This document shows, piece after piece, positions 9,509-20,493 of a stretch of DNA of 61,100 nucleotides. Origin of the DNA: an uncultured Anaerobutyricum sp. (GTDB lineage: Bacteria; Bacillota; Clostridia; Lachnospirales; Lachnospiraceae); NCBI RefSeq assembly GCF_934307085.1, contig NZ_CAKRCF010000015.1, positions 1 through 61,100 of the forward strand, read 5' to 3'. The position numbers and the translations under genes are program-made. The notes beneath the pieces were generated by a model. It was not told the origin of the DNA and made no database searches. It saw nothing but the letters and a program-made list of their open reading frames with translations. Each line of letters starts with the position of its first letter. Positions within the stretch are counted from its first letter, which is position 1.

Positions 9509-9531
9509 ACATTTTACTATATTCTTTTTCG

Positions 9532-12500
9532 CTACTGTTCTTCTCTTTTCCTTTTGTATATAATTATACTGCCAATTGTAATAACAGCAACCATTAAAAT
9601 TATATAGAATAAGATATTGGAAGTATCTCCTGTTTTAGAACTGTTACTCTTCTTTGTTTTTTTAGAAGAAGATGTTGTTTTTGCTTTTGTAGAAGTGTTT
9701 TTCGTATGGGTATTATCCTGTGTTGTTTCTTCTGTGTTATTCTCTTCATCCACTTCTGTTGTCTCATAATCTGTCTCAGAAGTATTTTCTTCTGTATTTG
9801 AGTTATTATCGTTTGTGTTCGAATTATCGCTATTGCTGTCTGATGGATTATCTTCCAGATATTTCTCGTAATCAGCATGACTTTCTTTCATATCATTCGT
9901 AATAGTAAGAGAAGCATTCGAATTATCCTCATTAAAGGTTACTTCTGTATTTCCAGTATATGTTACATCAAAATCAAAGTCGCTGTTTTCTACCAGATTA
10001 CCATCTGCATCTGTCTCAGCCACATAATAGGTACCATTTGCCAGACTGGTAAATGCTGACGAGACACTTTGTCCTTTTTCTACCTGCAAATCTACCGTCA
10101 TCTGATCTACACGATATGTATAATATGGATCTGTAAATAAGCTTGCATAAAAGGTTCCATTAAATGTATCAGGAATAGCTTTTCCTTTAATGGTAACATT
10201 TTTTGTCACTGTGATATCATGTCTTGTATTTAAGAAGTCATCTCCTGGTGTTTCGATGTTATTCGTAATTACAGCACCCACTGTTTTTTTCGCTGCTGAA
10301 ATTTCATACTTAACGCCACTTCCTGTAATATTTAATGAATCTAATTTATTACCATCCTCATCGGTCGCTGCGACATAATATATTCCATCTTTTAAGTATT
10401 CAAATACGGTATATGCAGACCATGTCCCTTCGCATCGGAGTTCTTTCACATCAGATACTCTCTTTTCACAATCTGCATCGCTGAATAATGCTACATAGAA
10501 AGTTCTATTTACTGCCTGGCTGTTCCCACCATATTTTACTACGTTGTTTACAACAAGTTTTCCTTCTTCCCCATCTGGAACTTCTTTATCTTTCATGATA
10601 ACTTCATTATTATCTACGGACTTTCCATCAATAGAAACTGTTCCATCCTTTTCTACGGTAAATGTAATATCCTCAGCAACTTCGTACCCACTTGGTGCTG
10701 TTACCTCTGAAAGTGTGTAAGTATCTCCTACATTCAGAACTTTCTCAAATACTTTTGCTTCTTCTTCTGATGTCCAGCTTAAAACTTTTGTTTTATCTTC
10801 CTTATTTTTCAGAAGAAGTTTTGCTCCGGCAAGTACCTGCTGCCCTGAAGAATCAGTCTTTTTGATGGATACTCTTATCGGACTAAGAACAAACTTTGAT
10901 TCTGCCGTTTTCTCAGATTCAATCGTTCCATTTTTCTCTGATGCAACCGTTCCATCTACACTTGCTACATACTTTGTTCCTGATTCTATCTGAACCTTAT
11001 AGTCCAGGCCTGATGGAAGATTTCCAATAACTGCCTTCTCTCCATTAGAAAGTTCGATAGGATCTTTTTTAGTTACCTGCTTATCTGCTTGGGTTCCGTC
11101 AGCCTTTATAATCTGTGCGGTTCCATTAAATTCTGTGTCATCTACTTTAACAATAAATTTATAGAATTCGTCCTGTGAATCTCCTTCTACTGTATTTGTA
11201 AAAGAAACAGCTCCTATCTTTCTGGTATTTGTGAATTCTATAGTATCTCCTGCTTTATTAATGGTTCCCTCTGCAACAGCTTTGTTGTTCTCGCCTTCTG
11301 TCTTGCTGTCTGCAGCTTTCTTATCAGGATTTACCTTTACAGAAACATCATAATTCTCGTCTGTTTTTTCCTCCACTGCATACTTTACACCAGAAGGCAA
11401 TCCACTAAATGCTACACTCTGGGTATCAGCTAATTCAATCCCGCTATAAACACCCGGCATTTCGCTATCTTTTAATGAAAGTTTCTCTGCCTCTTTCTTA
11501 TTGCTGTATTTTAAAGTAACTTCTCCTGTATAAGGTTCATTATTTTTTGTTAATGTTACTGTAAAGTCAAATTTCCTCTTACGCTTACTATCCGATACAT
11601 TCTGTTCACTGTTCTTTATAGAATTTTTAACAGTAAATCCTGCAAGCTTTGTATTGGTAATGGAAGCTTCTGCATCTACTACTCTTTCTGTATTGGCATC
11701 AGAAGCAATATCTTTTTCATCTTTTGCCTGATTATCACCAATTACACCGGTAAGACCACTATTTTCCGTTTCTAAATAGCCTTCCTTCTGAGTTTCTGAA
11801 ACAGTATAAGATGTACCATATGGAATTCCGGCAATCTTAACTGTTTCATTATTGGTTAATGCTTTCAGGGCTAACTTACCATCTGCCGCTACCGTTTCTG
11901 TTGTATCCTTTCCATTTCTTGTAATGGTAACATCACCACCATGGTTATCATTAAAGTCTGCAAATGTTACAGTAAAGTCAAATGCTGCTCCTTCTTCTCC
12001 ATCTTCAATAATCTTCTTTACAGAAAGTGTTCCCGTCTTTTTCTTGCTGTCAACTGTTAATGTGTGCGTTGCATCATCATAATACTTTTCACTGTCTTTG
12101 CCAACTGTAATCTGTCCCTTTTCATCTACGGCAAACAGAACTGTTTCTGCCTTTTCATAATCACTTTGTGCTGTCTTTGTCTGTACTAACACATAGCTTT
12201 CTCCAACCTTTACTTTTCCTGTAAGATCTGTTTTAACAGTTCCACTTGTCCAGGATGTGACAGCTTCTGCTCCATCACTTACAATACCTGCTTCACTGAC
12301 ATCAGCGGCTTTATAAATTGCAAATTCTGCTCCGGCAAGCACTGTATCTGCTATACTGTCTTTATTTAAAAAGTAGAGTTCTGTTGGGTATGTGTTTGTT
12401 ACTGTCACTGCACTTGTTTTATCCTGTGTTACGGCAATGGCAGTATTTCCCTCAGAATATGATGCTGTATAAGAAGCTTTATCATCAATTGCTTCTGTAA

Positions 12501-13644
12501 CACTATAGTTACCTGTTGAAAGATCCTGTAACTCTACTTTCTGTCCTGCCTTTATAGTAAATGTAAGTGTTCCCGATACTTTGGCGATTGTCGTAAGTTC
12601 TTTCTTATCTGCGGTATCTGTTACGGTAACTTTCGTAAGATCTTTATTATTATTCCCCTCTGCAGATTCAACTTTAATGTTGTAGGTTTCTTCTGGAATA
12701 TTATTACCAACTACCTTCTTTTCAATTGTCAGACTTCCAAATGTCTCTTCTTTTTCTGTTGTATCTTTATCTGCAGTTGATGTCTCTTCTTCCTTTGTTG
12801 TAGTCGCAGCAGGATCTGCCTTACCCTGATCATCCTGTGTAGTCTCTTCACTATCTGAAGCTGTTGTTCCGTCTGAGGGATCTTCTGTTTTGAAGTTCAC
12901 AGTTACTTCCTGCTGTCCAAAACAAAGTACTTCTGTTCCATTTGCTCCACAGCTTTCACTGAAACTGCCTGTTACCGAAAACTGTCCGCTCAGTATCATT
13001 CCACCACATTTTTTAATGTAGTCTTTTGTATAGGAAATCTCCACACGTCCTGTCTGACTAACGGTGATACTTCCTATTGTCGTCTTGTCTTCTCCCTCTC
13101 CTTCTGTCAATGTCCCACTTTGTGCAGAAGACTTAATCTGTTCAGGAAGTTGATAATATAAAATACTCCCTTCCTCAATCTGCTGCATATTGCTATATCC
13201 CACTGTTATGCAAACAGCGGCTCCTCTTGGAACCTTAATGTCTGAAGATGATAATATATTCACACTTTCCCCATTAATAATGGCAGACATATCTACACTG
13301 GTTATACTGTCTGCAATATCCACCTGCTTTGCTGCAGTAGCCGTTTCCTGGTCAGTAGCCGTACTTGTATCTTGTTCCGCTACTGTATCCTGTTCTGACG
13401 TTGTATCCTGCCTGGCAGCTTGCTGACTTTCCTGTGTAGTAATTACTTCCTGCGTTGCATTAGTTCCTTCTATTCTCGAGTTTTCCTTTGTGTTGGTTCT
13501 CTTTACTTCCTTACTTTCTTCTGCTGCCGGAGTTGTCGCAACATCTTTTGCAAATACACTCAGAACATTAGAAGAACCCATAGAAGTCCCAATCATAGCC
13601 ATCACAAGAACAATCGCTAATAATACTTTCCCCCTACGTTTCAT
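9532..13644 (-). CDS. SpaA/Cna-B-repeat surface protein with sortase-like C-terminal signal
   Basis: This large cell-wall adhesin or pilin-like protein has about 1370 residues. A signal peptide (MKRRGKVLLAIVLVMAMIG) is followed by a Thr/Glu/Gln-rich linker. A pilin-like domain and then serial Ig-like Cna-B/SpaA and Spy0128-type domains follow; the repeated GTLTFTIKAGQKVELQDLS, VTEAID and FTVTL phrases are diagnostic. Such domains usually carry Lys-Asn isopeptide bonds. The C-terminus is Ser/Thr/Asn-rich, then SSKTGD, a hydrophobic helix and KRKREEQ. This fits a sorting signal, but LPXTG is absent and no sortase is in the window. The ATG at 13644 (AGAAAGGAAAG upstream) is used; the longer frame reads into a MITE end. 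Host attachment is inferred. Confidence 0.9.
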   Translation of the reverse strand: MKRRGKVLLAIVLVMAMIGTSMGSSNVLSVFAKDVATTPAAEESKEVKRTNTKENSRIEGTNATQEVITTQESQQAARQDTTSEQDTVAEQDTSTATDQETATAAKQVDIADSITSVDMSAIINGESVNILSSSDIKVPRGAAVCITVGYSNMQQIEEGSILYYQLPEQIKSSAQSGTLTEGEGEDKTTIGSITVSQTGRVEISYTKDYIKKCGGMILSGQFSVTGSFSESCGANGTEVLCFGQQEVTVNFKTEDPSDGTTASDSEETTQDDQGKADPAATTTKEEETSTADKDTTEKEETFGSLTIEKKVVGNNIPEETYNIKVESAEGNNNKDLTKVTVTDTADKKELTTIAKVSGTLTFTIKAGQKVELQDLSTGNYSVTEAIDDKASYTASYSEGNTAIAVTQDKTSAVTVTNTYPTELYFLNKDSIADTVLAGAEFAIYKAADVSEAGIVSDGAEAVTSWTSGTVKTDLTGKVKVGESYVLVQTKTAQSDYEKAETVLFAVDEKGQITVGKDSEKYYDDATHTLTVDSKKKTGTLSVKKIIEDGEEGAAFDFTVTFADFNDNHGGDVTITRNGKDTTETVAADGKLALKALTNNETVKIAGIPYGTSYTVSETQKEGYLETENSGLTGVIGDNQAKDEKDIASDANTERVVDAEASITNTKLAGFTVKNSIKNSEQNVSDSKRKRKFDFTVTLTKNNEPYTGEVTLKYSNKKEAEKLSLKDSEMPGVYSGIELADTQSVAFSGLPSGVKYAVEEKTDENYDVSVKVNPDKKAADSKTEGENNKAVAEGTINKAGDTIEFTNTRKIGAVSFTNTVEGDSQDEFYKFIVKVDDTEFNGTAQIIKADGTQADKQVTKKDPIELSNGEKAVIGNLPSGLDYKVQIESGTKYVASVDGTVASEKNGTIESEKTAESKFVLSPIRVSIKKTDSSGQQVLAGAKLLLKNKEDKTKVLSWTSEEEAKVFEKVLNVGDTYTLSEVTAPSGYEVAEDITFTVEKDGTVSIDGKSVDNNEVIMKDKEVPDGEEGKLVVNNVVKYGGNSQAVNRTFYVALFSDADCEKRVSDVKELRCEGTWSAYTVFEYLKDGIYYVAATDEDGNKLDSLNITGSGVKYEISAAKKTVGAVITNNIETPGDDFLNTRHDITVTKNVTIKGKAIPDTFNGTFYASLFTDPYYTYRVDQMTVDLQVEKGQSVSSAFTSLANGTYYVAETDADGNLVENSDFDFDVTYTGNTEVTFNEDNSNASLTITNDMKESHADYEKYLEDNPSDSNSDNSNTNDNNSNTEENTSETDYETTEVDEENNTEETTQDNTHTKNTSTKAKTTSSSKKTKKSNSSKTGDTSNILFYIILMVAVITIGSIIIYKRKREEQ

Positions 13645-13676
13645 AATACTTTCCTTTCTATGTAGCCTGTTCCTGC

Positions 13677-13700
13677 CTCTAGAACGTGTTTGAAATATGC
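13677..13700. mobile_element. Solo terminal repeat of the MITE-like family
   Basis: CTCTAGAACGTGTTTGAAAT matches the family terminal repeat and stands immediately next to the full copy at 13703-13867, in the promoter region of the surface protein gene. It is probably a half element left by deletion. Confidence 0.5.
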
Positions 13701-13702
13701 TC

Positions 13703-13867
13703 CAGAGCACGTTTGAAAAATGCTTTCTGTAAGATGTACATTACAATTTATGGGGGATTTTCCTGAACGAGGGCAGCGTAACGAGTTACGTCAACTGAAT
13801 GAAGGCAAACTATACCACAAATTGGGGGTGTGCAAATTACAGGAATGATTTTTCAAACACACTCTAG
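13703..13867. mobile_element. MITE-like element, full copy B (165 bp)
   Basis: The ends are inverted: AGAGCACGTTTGAAAAATGC on the left and ATTTTTCAAACACACTCTAG on the right. The interior carries GTTACGTCAACTGAATGAAG and AAATTGGG as in copies A and C. It has no coding capacity. It lies upstream of the surface protein gene and downstream of the DivIVA-like gene. Confidence 0.75.
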
Positions 13868-13880
13868 TTACTTTGTTAAA

Positions 13881-13906
13881 AGGAGAATCACAACTGCGAT
13901 TCTCCT
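13881..13906 (-). terminator. Terminator downstream of the DivIVA-like gene
   Basis: On the minus strand, AGGAGAATC pairs with GATTCTCCT over an 8-nt loop and is followed by TTTAA. It lies 126 bp past the stop codon, with a short MITE copy between. Confidence 0.6.
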
Positions 13907-13960
13907 GAAATATTCATATAAAGTTGATATGTAAGCGACTCCCAACGGACTCTGTACTTT

Positions 13961-14035
13961 AGAGAGTATTTAAAAATACTTTCTACAAAATATAAGGCAT
14001 ACAAATTGCCTTTTGATTTTTCAAATATGTTCTAG
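13961..14035. mobile_element. MITE-like element, short copy D (75 bp)
   Basis: The left end (AGAGAGTATTTAAAAATACTTTC) and right end (TTTTTCAAATATGTTCTAG) match the family, but the interior is deleted. The right end overlaps the DivIVA-like gene: the TAG stop of that gene is the CTAG of the element terminus. Confidence 0.6.
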
Positions 14036-14919
14036 CCTCTCATCTTCTCCATAAGACGTGCTGTATCTTCTGTTAACTTCTTTAAAGACTCAACCATCGC
14101 ACTCTTCTGTGCTGCCAGTTCATCACACTGCTTCTTCTCTTCTTCCACTTTACGAAGACTGTTTTCATGAATCTTCTTAGCCTCTTCGATCGCATTCTCT
14201 TTATTCTCCTGCGCATCTTTTAAAAGTCTCTCAGCAGTCTTTCTTGCTTCACTGATAATATCAGCCGCATCTTTTCTTGCTTTCTCGCGTTCTCTCTCTG
14301 CCTGTTCTCTTGCTTCATCAAGAATGGCATTCTGTCTGCCCTCTAAGTCAGAAAGCTGCTTGCAAAGCAAATCAGCATTCTTCATATATCTCTCATAAGC
14401 CTGATCTGTTGTCACTGGAGCAACATTATCTGCTACTGTCTTCTCTGCTTTTTCTGCACGTGCAACGGCTGCAGCCGCTTTAGCCTTCTCTGATTCAATC
14501 TCTGTCTCTAATGTCTCAATCTTCTTCTGTGCTGCTTCTAACTGCGCCTTTACAGCTTCAATCTCGTCCTGGGCTTCATCTGCACTCATTACTCCAACGG
14601 TAGTATCTACAGTATCTACTTTTCCTGCTGTCTCTTCTACTGTTGCCTGACTGTCTTTAACTTCCGCTTCGATGATATCTTCTTTCGTATCATTCTCTAA
14701 TTCTTCCATTGTTTTGCCAGTCGCAGCTGCGGCGATTCCAAGGGCAGTCTTACTCTCTTTTTTAAGTTCTTCTATCTCTTTTTCTTTTGCTAAAACAATA
14801 GCTTCTGCCTCATCACAGATTTTATCTAACTGAATATCGACTTCATCTTTATCATAACCAAACATAGATGTCTTAAATGTCAGTTCTTCTACATAAGTTA
14901 ACAATTCCTGCATATTCAT
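14032..14919 (-). CDS. DivIVA-like coiled-coil protein
   Basis: This 295-residue soluble protein is almost wholly helical. Residues about 5-40 (LTYVEELTFKTSMFGYDKDEVDIQLDKI) resemble the membrane-curvature-binding DivIVA/GpsB head. Long Glu/Lys/Ala coiled coils follow at about 40-75, 115-165 and 195-290, with an acidic, low-complexity break between. DivIVA proteins mark poles and septa and recruit cell-wall enzymes, so a wall-growth role is inferred. The ATG at 14919 follows GAGGGG. The final codon and TAG stop coincide with a MITE terminus, so the original C-terminus may have been longer. Confidence 0.75.
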   Translation of the reverse strand: MNMQELLTYVEELTFKTSMFGYDKDEVDIQLDKICDEAEAIVLAKEKEIEELKKESKTALGIAAAATGKTMEELENDTKEDIIEAEVKDSQATVEETAGKVDTVDTTVGVMSADEAQDEIEAVKAQLEAAQKKIETLETEIESEKAKAAAAVARAEKAEKTVADNVAPVTTDQAYERYMKNADLLCKQLSDLEGRQNAILDEAREQAEREREKARKDAADIISEARKTAERLLKDAQENKENAIEEAKKIHENSLRKVEEEKKQCDELAAQKSAMVESLKKLTEDTARLMEKMRG

Positions 14920-15090
14920 GGCGGTTTCCCCTCTTTCTCTGGTTAGTTTCGTGCAGTATACAATTCCAGAATTATTTAAAATCTTTTCTTACTATTTATT
15001 ATAAACATTCCATACTATTTGTCCAGTCAAAAGCTATCAAAATATTATCAAAGTTAACGGAAAATATCAATTATACTCATTTTTAAAGCA

Positions 15091-15126
15091 CTACAGCGTG
15101 TGTCTGAAAATGCTTTCTACAAAATG
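15091..15126. mobile_element. Half MITE-like element
   Basis: CAGCGTGTGTCTGAAAATGC followed by TTTCTACAAAATGT matches the left end of the family; the right end is missing or very decayed. It lies about 36 bp past the end of the acetyltransferase gene. Confidence 0.45.
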
Positions 15127-15162
15127 TTCATCACAATTTATATTAAATACAAGAATAGTCTG

Positions 15163-15654
15163 TCAAAATGTCAGACGCATCTGATACCATGTAACACCAC
15201 CATGTACTGATTCTGAAACTCCTTCATTCTGAAAACCAAATTTTTCATAATAATGAACAAGTTTATCCTTGCAAGTCAATACCATACCCTCTCTATCCTG
15301 TGCTCTGGCATCATTAATCGCATAGCGAATAAGCTTCTCTGCATAGCCCTGTCTGCGATATTCTGGAAGAGTATTCACCCCAAAAATCATCTGCCATGCT
15401 CCCATCTCATTATGTAAATCTGCCTTTTGATACATTTCATCTGTCAGATTTCTTTCATTTGTTACCATTCCATCTACAAAAGCAATTATTTTTTCGTCCT
15501 CACACATCAGCCAAAAATGGGTTCCATATACCTCAATTCTCTCTGCAAATTCTTCCTTTGATGCCGCCTCTGCAGAAGGAAAACACTCCTCTTCCACGGA
15601 AGCAATCTCATCTAAATCATCCATTGTTGCCATTCTAATCTGCATGTGTTCCAT
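15163..15654 (-). CDS. GNAT-family N-acetyltransferase
   Basis: This 163-residue protein has the GNAT fold. The acetyl-CoA loop is in LPEYRRQGYAEKLIRYAI (R/Q-x-x-G-x-A) and the final motif B region is DKLVHYYEKFGFQNEG. The start (IRMATMDDLDEIASVEEECFP) is like arylalkylamine acetyltransferases, and these small bacterial enzymes act on amines or protein N-termini. The substrate is unknown. The ATG at 15654 has AGAGAGG 9 bp upstream, so it is preferred to the frame opening at 15678. It is a single-gene unit. Confidence 0.85.
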   Translation of the reverse strand: MEHMQIRMATMDDLDEIASVEEECFPSAEAASKEEFAERIEVYGTHFWLMCEDEKIIAFVDGMVTNERNLTDEMYQKADLHNEMGAWQMIFGVNTLPEYRRQGYAEKLIRYAINDARAQDREGMVLTCKDKLVHYYEKFGFQNEGVSESVHGGVTWYQMRLTF

Positions 15655-15908
15655 AACAATAAGCCTCTCTTTATACATCCCAATTTCTTTTTAATCTTCT
15701 TTTGAGCATATCACAATATCTAATATTCGTAATACACATTTGATACTTATTTAATCTGTTTATAGCATATTATAAATTACTTTTACAAAATTTCAATGTT
15801 TATTTTTTGCTAAAAGAGGTATTTCATTGCTGCGCTATTTTTGTTCAATAGACGAAAGCAGGATAATCTTGAACAACGTTTAATATAGCTCATCTGCTTA
15901 CTTCTCCC

Positions 15909-16067
15909 CTTGAAAAATGCTTTCTGAAAGCTGTGCGTTACAATTTGTGGAAGATTTTTTCTGAATAAGAGGATATAACGGACTACATCAACTGAGTAAG
16001 TATAAAATATACTGCAAATTGGGTCATGCAGATTACAGGAATGATTGATTTTTCAAACATGCTTTAG
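15909..16067. mobile_element. MITE-like element, full copy C (about 159 bp)
   Basis: It runs from CTTGAAAAATGCTTTCTGAA to TTTTTCAAACATGCTTTAG, with the interior CATCAACTGAGTAAG and AAATTGGG. The left terminus is truncated compared with copy B. It directly abuts the long hairpin at 16070, the same arrangement as at 117/171. Confidence 0.7.
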
Positions 16068-16069
16068 AT

Positions 16070-16160
16070 CTACAGACAAAAAATGAACAACAACATAGTA
16101 TCCTGTCCGCAATCAAAGTCACGAATAAAATGTTATGGTGTTGTTCATTTTCGTCTGTAG
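16070..16160. repeat. Long hairpin element at the 3' end of the ATP synthase operon
   Basis: Left arm 16070-16097 and right arm 16134-16160 pair almost fully (AATGAACAACA against TGTTGTTCATT), with boundaries CTACAGAC and GTCTGTAG. The 36-nt tip contains TGTCCGC and ATCAAAGTCACG. It starts 10 bp past the atpC stop and is probably the operon's 3'-end structure. Confidence 0.7.
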
Positions 16161-16169
16161 TTTTTTAAA

Positions 16170-16574
16170 TTATTTACCTGCTACATCCAGTCTGATGACT
16201 GCCCGCTTGAGGGCGAGTTCGGCACGACCAATATCAACTCCACCCTGCTCGGAGGAGAGTCTTCTCTCTGCACGGGTTTTCGCTTCCTGGGCTCTGCCAA
16301 TATCAATATCCTGTGGCCATTCTACTGCTTCTGCGAGAATGGTCATTTTCTCAGGGGTGATTTCGACAAAACCCGAAAGAAGTGCAGCCTGTTTCTCCCC
16401 ATTTCTCTCAGTAATGAGGAGTTTGCCAGGTGCAATAATCTGCGTCATTGGGATGTGGTCGGCATACACGCCTACCTGGCCTTCTACGGTATTATATTCC
16501 ACCATGTAGATGTCATTGGAATAAAAAATCCTGTCCGGCGCGATGATTTCGAGTCGGAATGTTTTGTCTGCCAT
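16170..16574 (-). CDS. atpC: ATP synthase F1 epsilon subunit
   Basis: This 134-residue subunit of the central stalk inhibits idle ATP hydrolysis and helps couple F1 to Fo. The N-terminal beta-sandwich (FRLEIIAPDRIFYSNDIYMV, then GQVGVYADHIPM) and the C-terminal helical hairpin rich in Ala/Arg/Glu are both complete. It is the last gene of the operon, 8 bp after atpD, and is followed by a long hairpin. Confidence 0.97.
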   Translation of the reverse strand: MADKTFRLEIIAPDRIFYSNDIYMVEYNTVEGQVGVYADHIPMTQIIAPGKLLITERNGEKQAALLSGFVEITPEKMTILAEAVEWPQDIDIGRAQEAKTRAERRLSSEQGGVDIGRAELALKRAVIRLDVAGK

Positions 16575-16582
16575 AGAATCAC

Positions 16583-18019
<1,437 letters not shown>

Positions 18020-18108
18020 TTAATTATTCAGATATCCACATAAACATTTGTATAAATTTTCATGTAAATATAACAATCTTATAGCTTTGAGTCTCTGCTT
18101 ACCTATTG

Positions 18109-18966
18109 TTAATTCAGAGCTTCCGCACCTGAAATAATCTCGGTTAATTCCTGCGTAATTGCACCCTGTCTTGCCCGGTTATAAGCAAGGGACAGAGTAG
18201 AAATCATATCTTCCGCATTGCTCGTAGCAGCATCCATCGCCTGCATTCTGGCTCCGTTTTCACTCGCTACCGCCTCAATAAATGCTCCATATATAATACT
18301 GTTTATATACTTTGGAATCAGTAAGTCCAGAGATTCTTCTGCCTCCGGCTCATAATTCATCGGTGCCTGACTCTTCTTCTCGTCATTCGCTTCTGCTTTT
18401 ACTTCCACAGGGAGAAGCTTAATAAACTCTGGCGTGTGCACTACCGTATTCTTAAATCCGGTATATGCCAGATAAATCTCGCCTATCTCTCCCACTGCAT
18501 AAGCATCAAGAACTTTACGCCCAATCTCTACTGCATCAGAAAAGAGTGGTTCATTAATAATATCGGAATCATCGGATGCGATATAATATCCTCTTCGCTC
18601 AAAGGAATCAATGCCCTTTTTACCGATTCCGTAAATCTCCACACTCTCCTTTGGAAGTCCGCTCTCTGCAACAAGCTTTACAATGTTATTGTTATAGCCG
18701 CCTGCAAGTCCACGGTTTGACGTTACAACGATTACAGCCTTCTTTTCTGAACCGTTAAATGTCAGGTAAGGATGTTCGATATTGCCTGATTTTGAGAGAA
18801 TTGACTGCACCGTATCATACATCTTCTGAAAATACGGCTTCGCACTCTCTGCTCTGGTCTTGGCTTTTTGAAGCTTAACAGTGGATACGAGCTTCATTGC
18901 TTTGGTAATCTGCTGCGTACTCTGAATACTTTCTTTCCGCCTCTTAATATCTCGCATTGATGCCAT
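18109..18966 (-). CDS. atpG: ATP synthase F1 gamma subunit
   Basis: This is the rotor shaft of F1. The conserved N-terminal helix (MASMRDIKRRKESIQSTQQI, then TKAMKLVSTVKLQKA) and the C-terminal helix (MDAATSNAEDMISTLSLAYN, then RARQGAITQELTEIISGA) form the coiled coil that turns inside the alpha/beta ring. It has 285 residues. The ATG at 18966 is the family start; a TTG six bases earlier is possible but less likely. Confidence 0.96.
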   Translation of the reverse strand: MASMRDIKRRKESIQSTQQITKAMKLVSTVKLQKAKTRAESAKPYFQKMYDTVQSILSKSGNIEHPYLTFNGSEKKAVIVVTSNRGLAGGYNNNIVKLVAESGLPKESVEIYGIGKKGIDSFERRGYYIASDDSDIINEPLFSDAVEIGRKVLDAYAVGEIGEIYLAYTGFKNTVVHTPEFIKLLPVEVKAEANDEKKSQAPMNYEPEAEESLDLLIPKYINSIIYGAFIEAVASENGARMQAMDAATSNAEDMISTLSLAYNRARQGAITQELTEIISGAEALN

Positions 18967-18981
18967 ATTCAATCACCATCC

Positions 18982-20493
18982 TTAAAATTGATTCTTAAAT
19001 TCTGTAATGGCCTTCTGAATTAACGCATCTGTCTCACTGTTGATTTCTCCTGTTTCACGGATTGCCTTATAAATCTCTGGATACTTCGTCTCTACAAATT
19101 CATAGAGTCCCTTCTCAAACTCTGCAATACGCTCTACCGGTACATCAAGAAGATACTTTCTCGTTACCGCATAAATGATAACGACCTGTTTTTCTACAGC
19201 AAGTGGCTGATACTGTGGCTGTTTTAATACTTCTTTAATACGCTCACCCTGTGCAAGACGTTCTCTTGTATCATCATCAAGTTCGGAACCAAACTGTGCA
19301 AATGCAGCAAGCTCACGATACTGTGCAAGCTCGGTACGAATCGGACCTGCAATCTTCTTCATCGCTTTAATCTGTGCTGCTCCACCTACTCGGGATACAG
19401 AAAGACCCGCATTAATCGCCGGACGGAAACCTGCATGAAACATCTCTGTTTCGAGATAAATCTGTCCATCTGTGATGGAGATAACGTTTGTCGGGATATA
19501 AGCAGATACGTCACCTGCCTGCGTTTCGATAATCGGAATCGCTGTAAGAGAACCGCCGCCAAGTTCCTTGGAAAGTCTTGACGCTCTCTCTAATAATCTT
19601 GAATGAAGATAGAATACGTCTCCAGGATATGCCTCACGTCCTGGTGGTCTTCTCAGAAGTAAGGACAGGGTACGGTATGCCGTAGCATGCTTACTTAAAT
19701 CATCATAAATGATAAGTACGTCCTCTCCACGCTCCATCCACTCTTCACCAATCGCACATCCTGCATATGGTGCAATATATTGCAATGGTGCTAACTCGCT
19801 GGCTGTAGAAGCAACAACGGTTGTATATTCCATTGCATCATGTTCTTTTAAAGTCTTTACAATACTTGCAACTGTCGAAGCCTTCTGTCCGATGGCTACA
19901 TAAATACAGTGCATATTCTGGCCCTTTTGATTGATAATCGTATCAACTGCAATAGCAGTCTTACCTGTCTGACGGTCACCAATGATAAGCTCTCGCTGTC
20001 CACGTCCAATCGGCACCATGGAGTCAATCGCCTTGATTCCGGTCTGTACTGGAGTATCTACTGCCTGACGGTCAATAACACCGTAAGCAACTCGCTCTAC
20101 AGGACGATATTTGTCTGTATCAATCGGACCTTTTTCATCAATCGGCTGTCCTAATGCGTTAACAACACGGCCGGTAAGTGCATCTCCAACAGGAACCTCT
20201 ACAACTCTTCCTGTAGTCTTTACGACATCTCCCTCGTTAACTGCACGGGAATCACCTAAAAGTACAACACCAACGTTGTCTTCCTCTAAGTTCATAACCA
20301 TGCCGTATACTTCTCCCGGGAATTCCAGAAGTTCACCCTGCATTGCATTTTCCAGACCATGAATACGCGCAATACCATCTGCCACTTGGATAACAGTACC
20401 AACATCGGTGGTTTCCAGCTTCGCCGTATAATTCTTAATCTGCCCCTTGATTACGGAACTGATTTCTTCCGGTCTTAAATTAACCAACCCCAA
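18982..20493 (-). CDS. atpA: ATP synthase F1 alpha subunit
   Basis: This is the regulatory nucleotide-binding subunit. It starts with the [12 protein letters not shown] motif and has Walker [14 protein letters not shown] and the alpha signature ([20 protein letters not shown] region). At about 503 residues it is of normal length. No ATG is available at the 5' end. Two TTG codons, at 20493 and 20487, follow AAGGTG, and the second has the better spacing, so the true start may be 20487. The gene overlaps atpH by 14 bp. Confidence 0.96.
   Translation of the reverse strand: MGLVNLRPEEISSVIKGQIKNYTAKLETTDVGTVIQVADGIARIHGLENAMQGELLEFPGEVYGMVMNLEEDNVGVVLLGDSRAVNEGDVVKTTGRVVEVPVGDALTGRVVNALGQPIDEKGPIDTDKYRPVERVAYGVIDRQAVDTPVQTGIKAIDSMVPIGRGQRELIIGDRQTGKTAIAVDTIINQKGQNMHCIYVAIGQKASTVASIVKTLKEHDAMEYTTVVASTASELAPLQYIAPYAGCAIGEEWMERGEDVLIIYDDLSKHATAYRTLSLLLRRPPGREAYPGDVFYLHSRLLERASRLSKELGGGSLTAIPIIETQAGDVSAYIPTNVISITDGQIYLETEMFHAGFRPAINAGLSVSRVGGAAQIKAMKKIAGPIRTELAQYRELAAFAQFGSELDDDTRERLAQGERIKEVLKQPQYQPLAVEKQVVIIYAVTRKYLLDVPVERIAEFEKGLYEFVETKYPEIYKAIRETGEINSETDALIQKAITEFKNQF

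Noticed and set aside
16070..16160. The long hairpins as integron attC sites
   Set aside because: attC sites need RYYYAAC/GTTRRRY core boxes and an integron integrase; neither is present and the borders here are ACAGACGA/TCGTCTGT.
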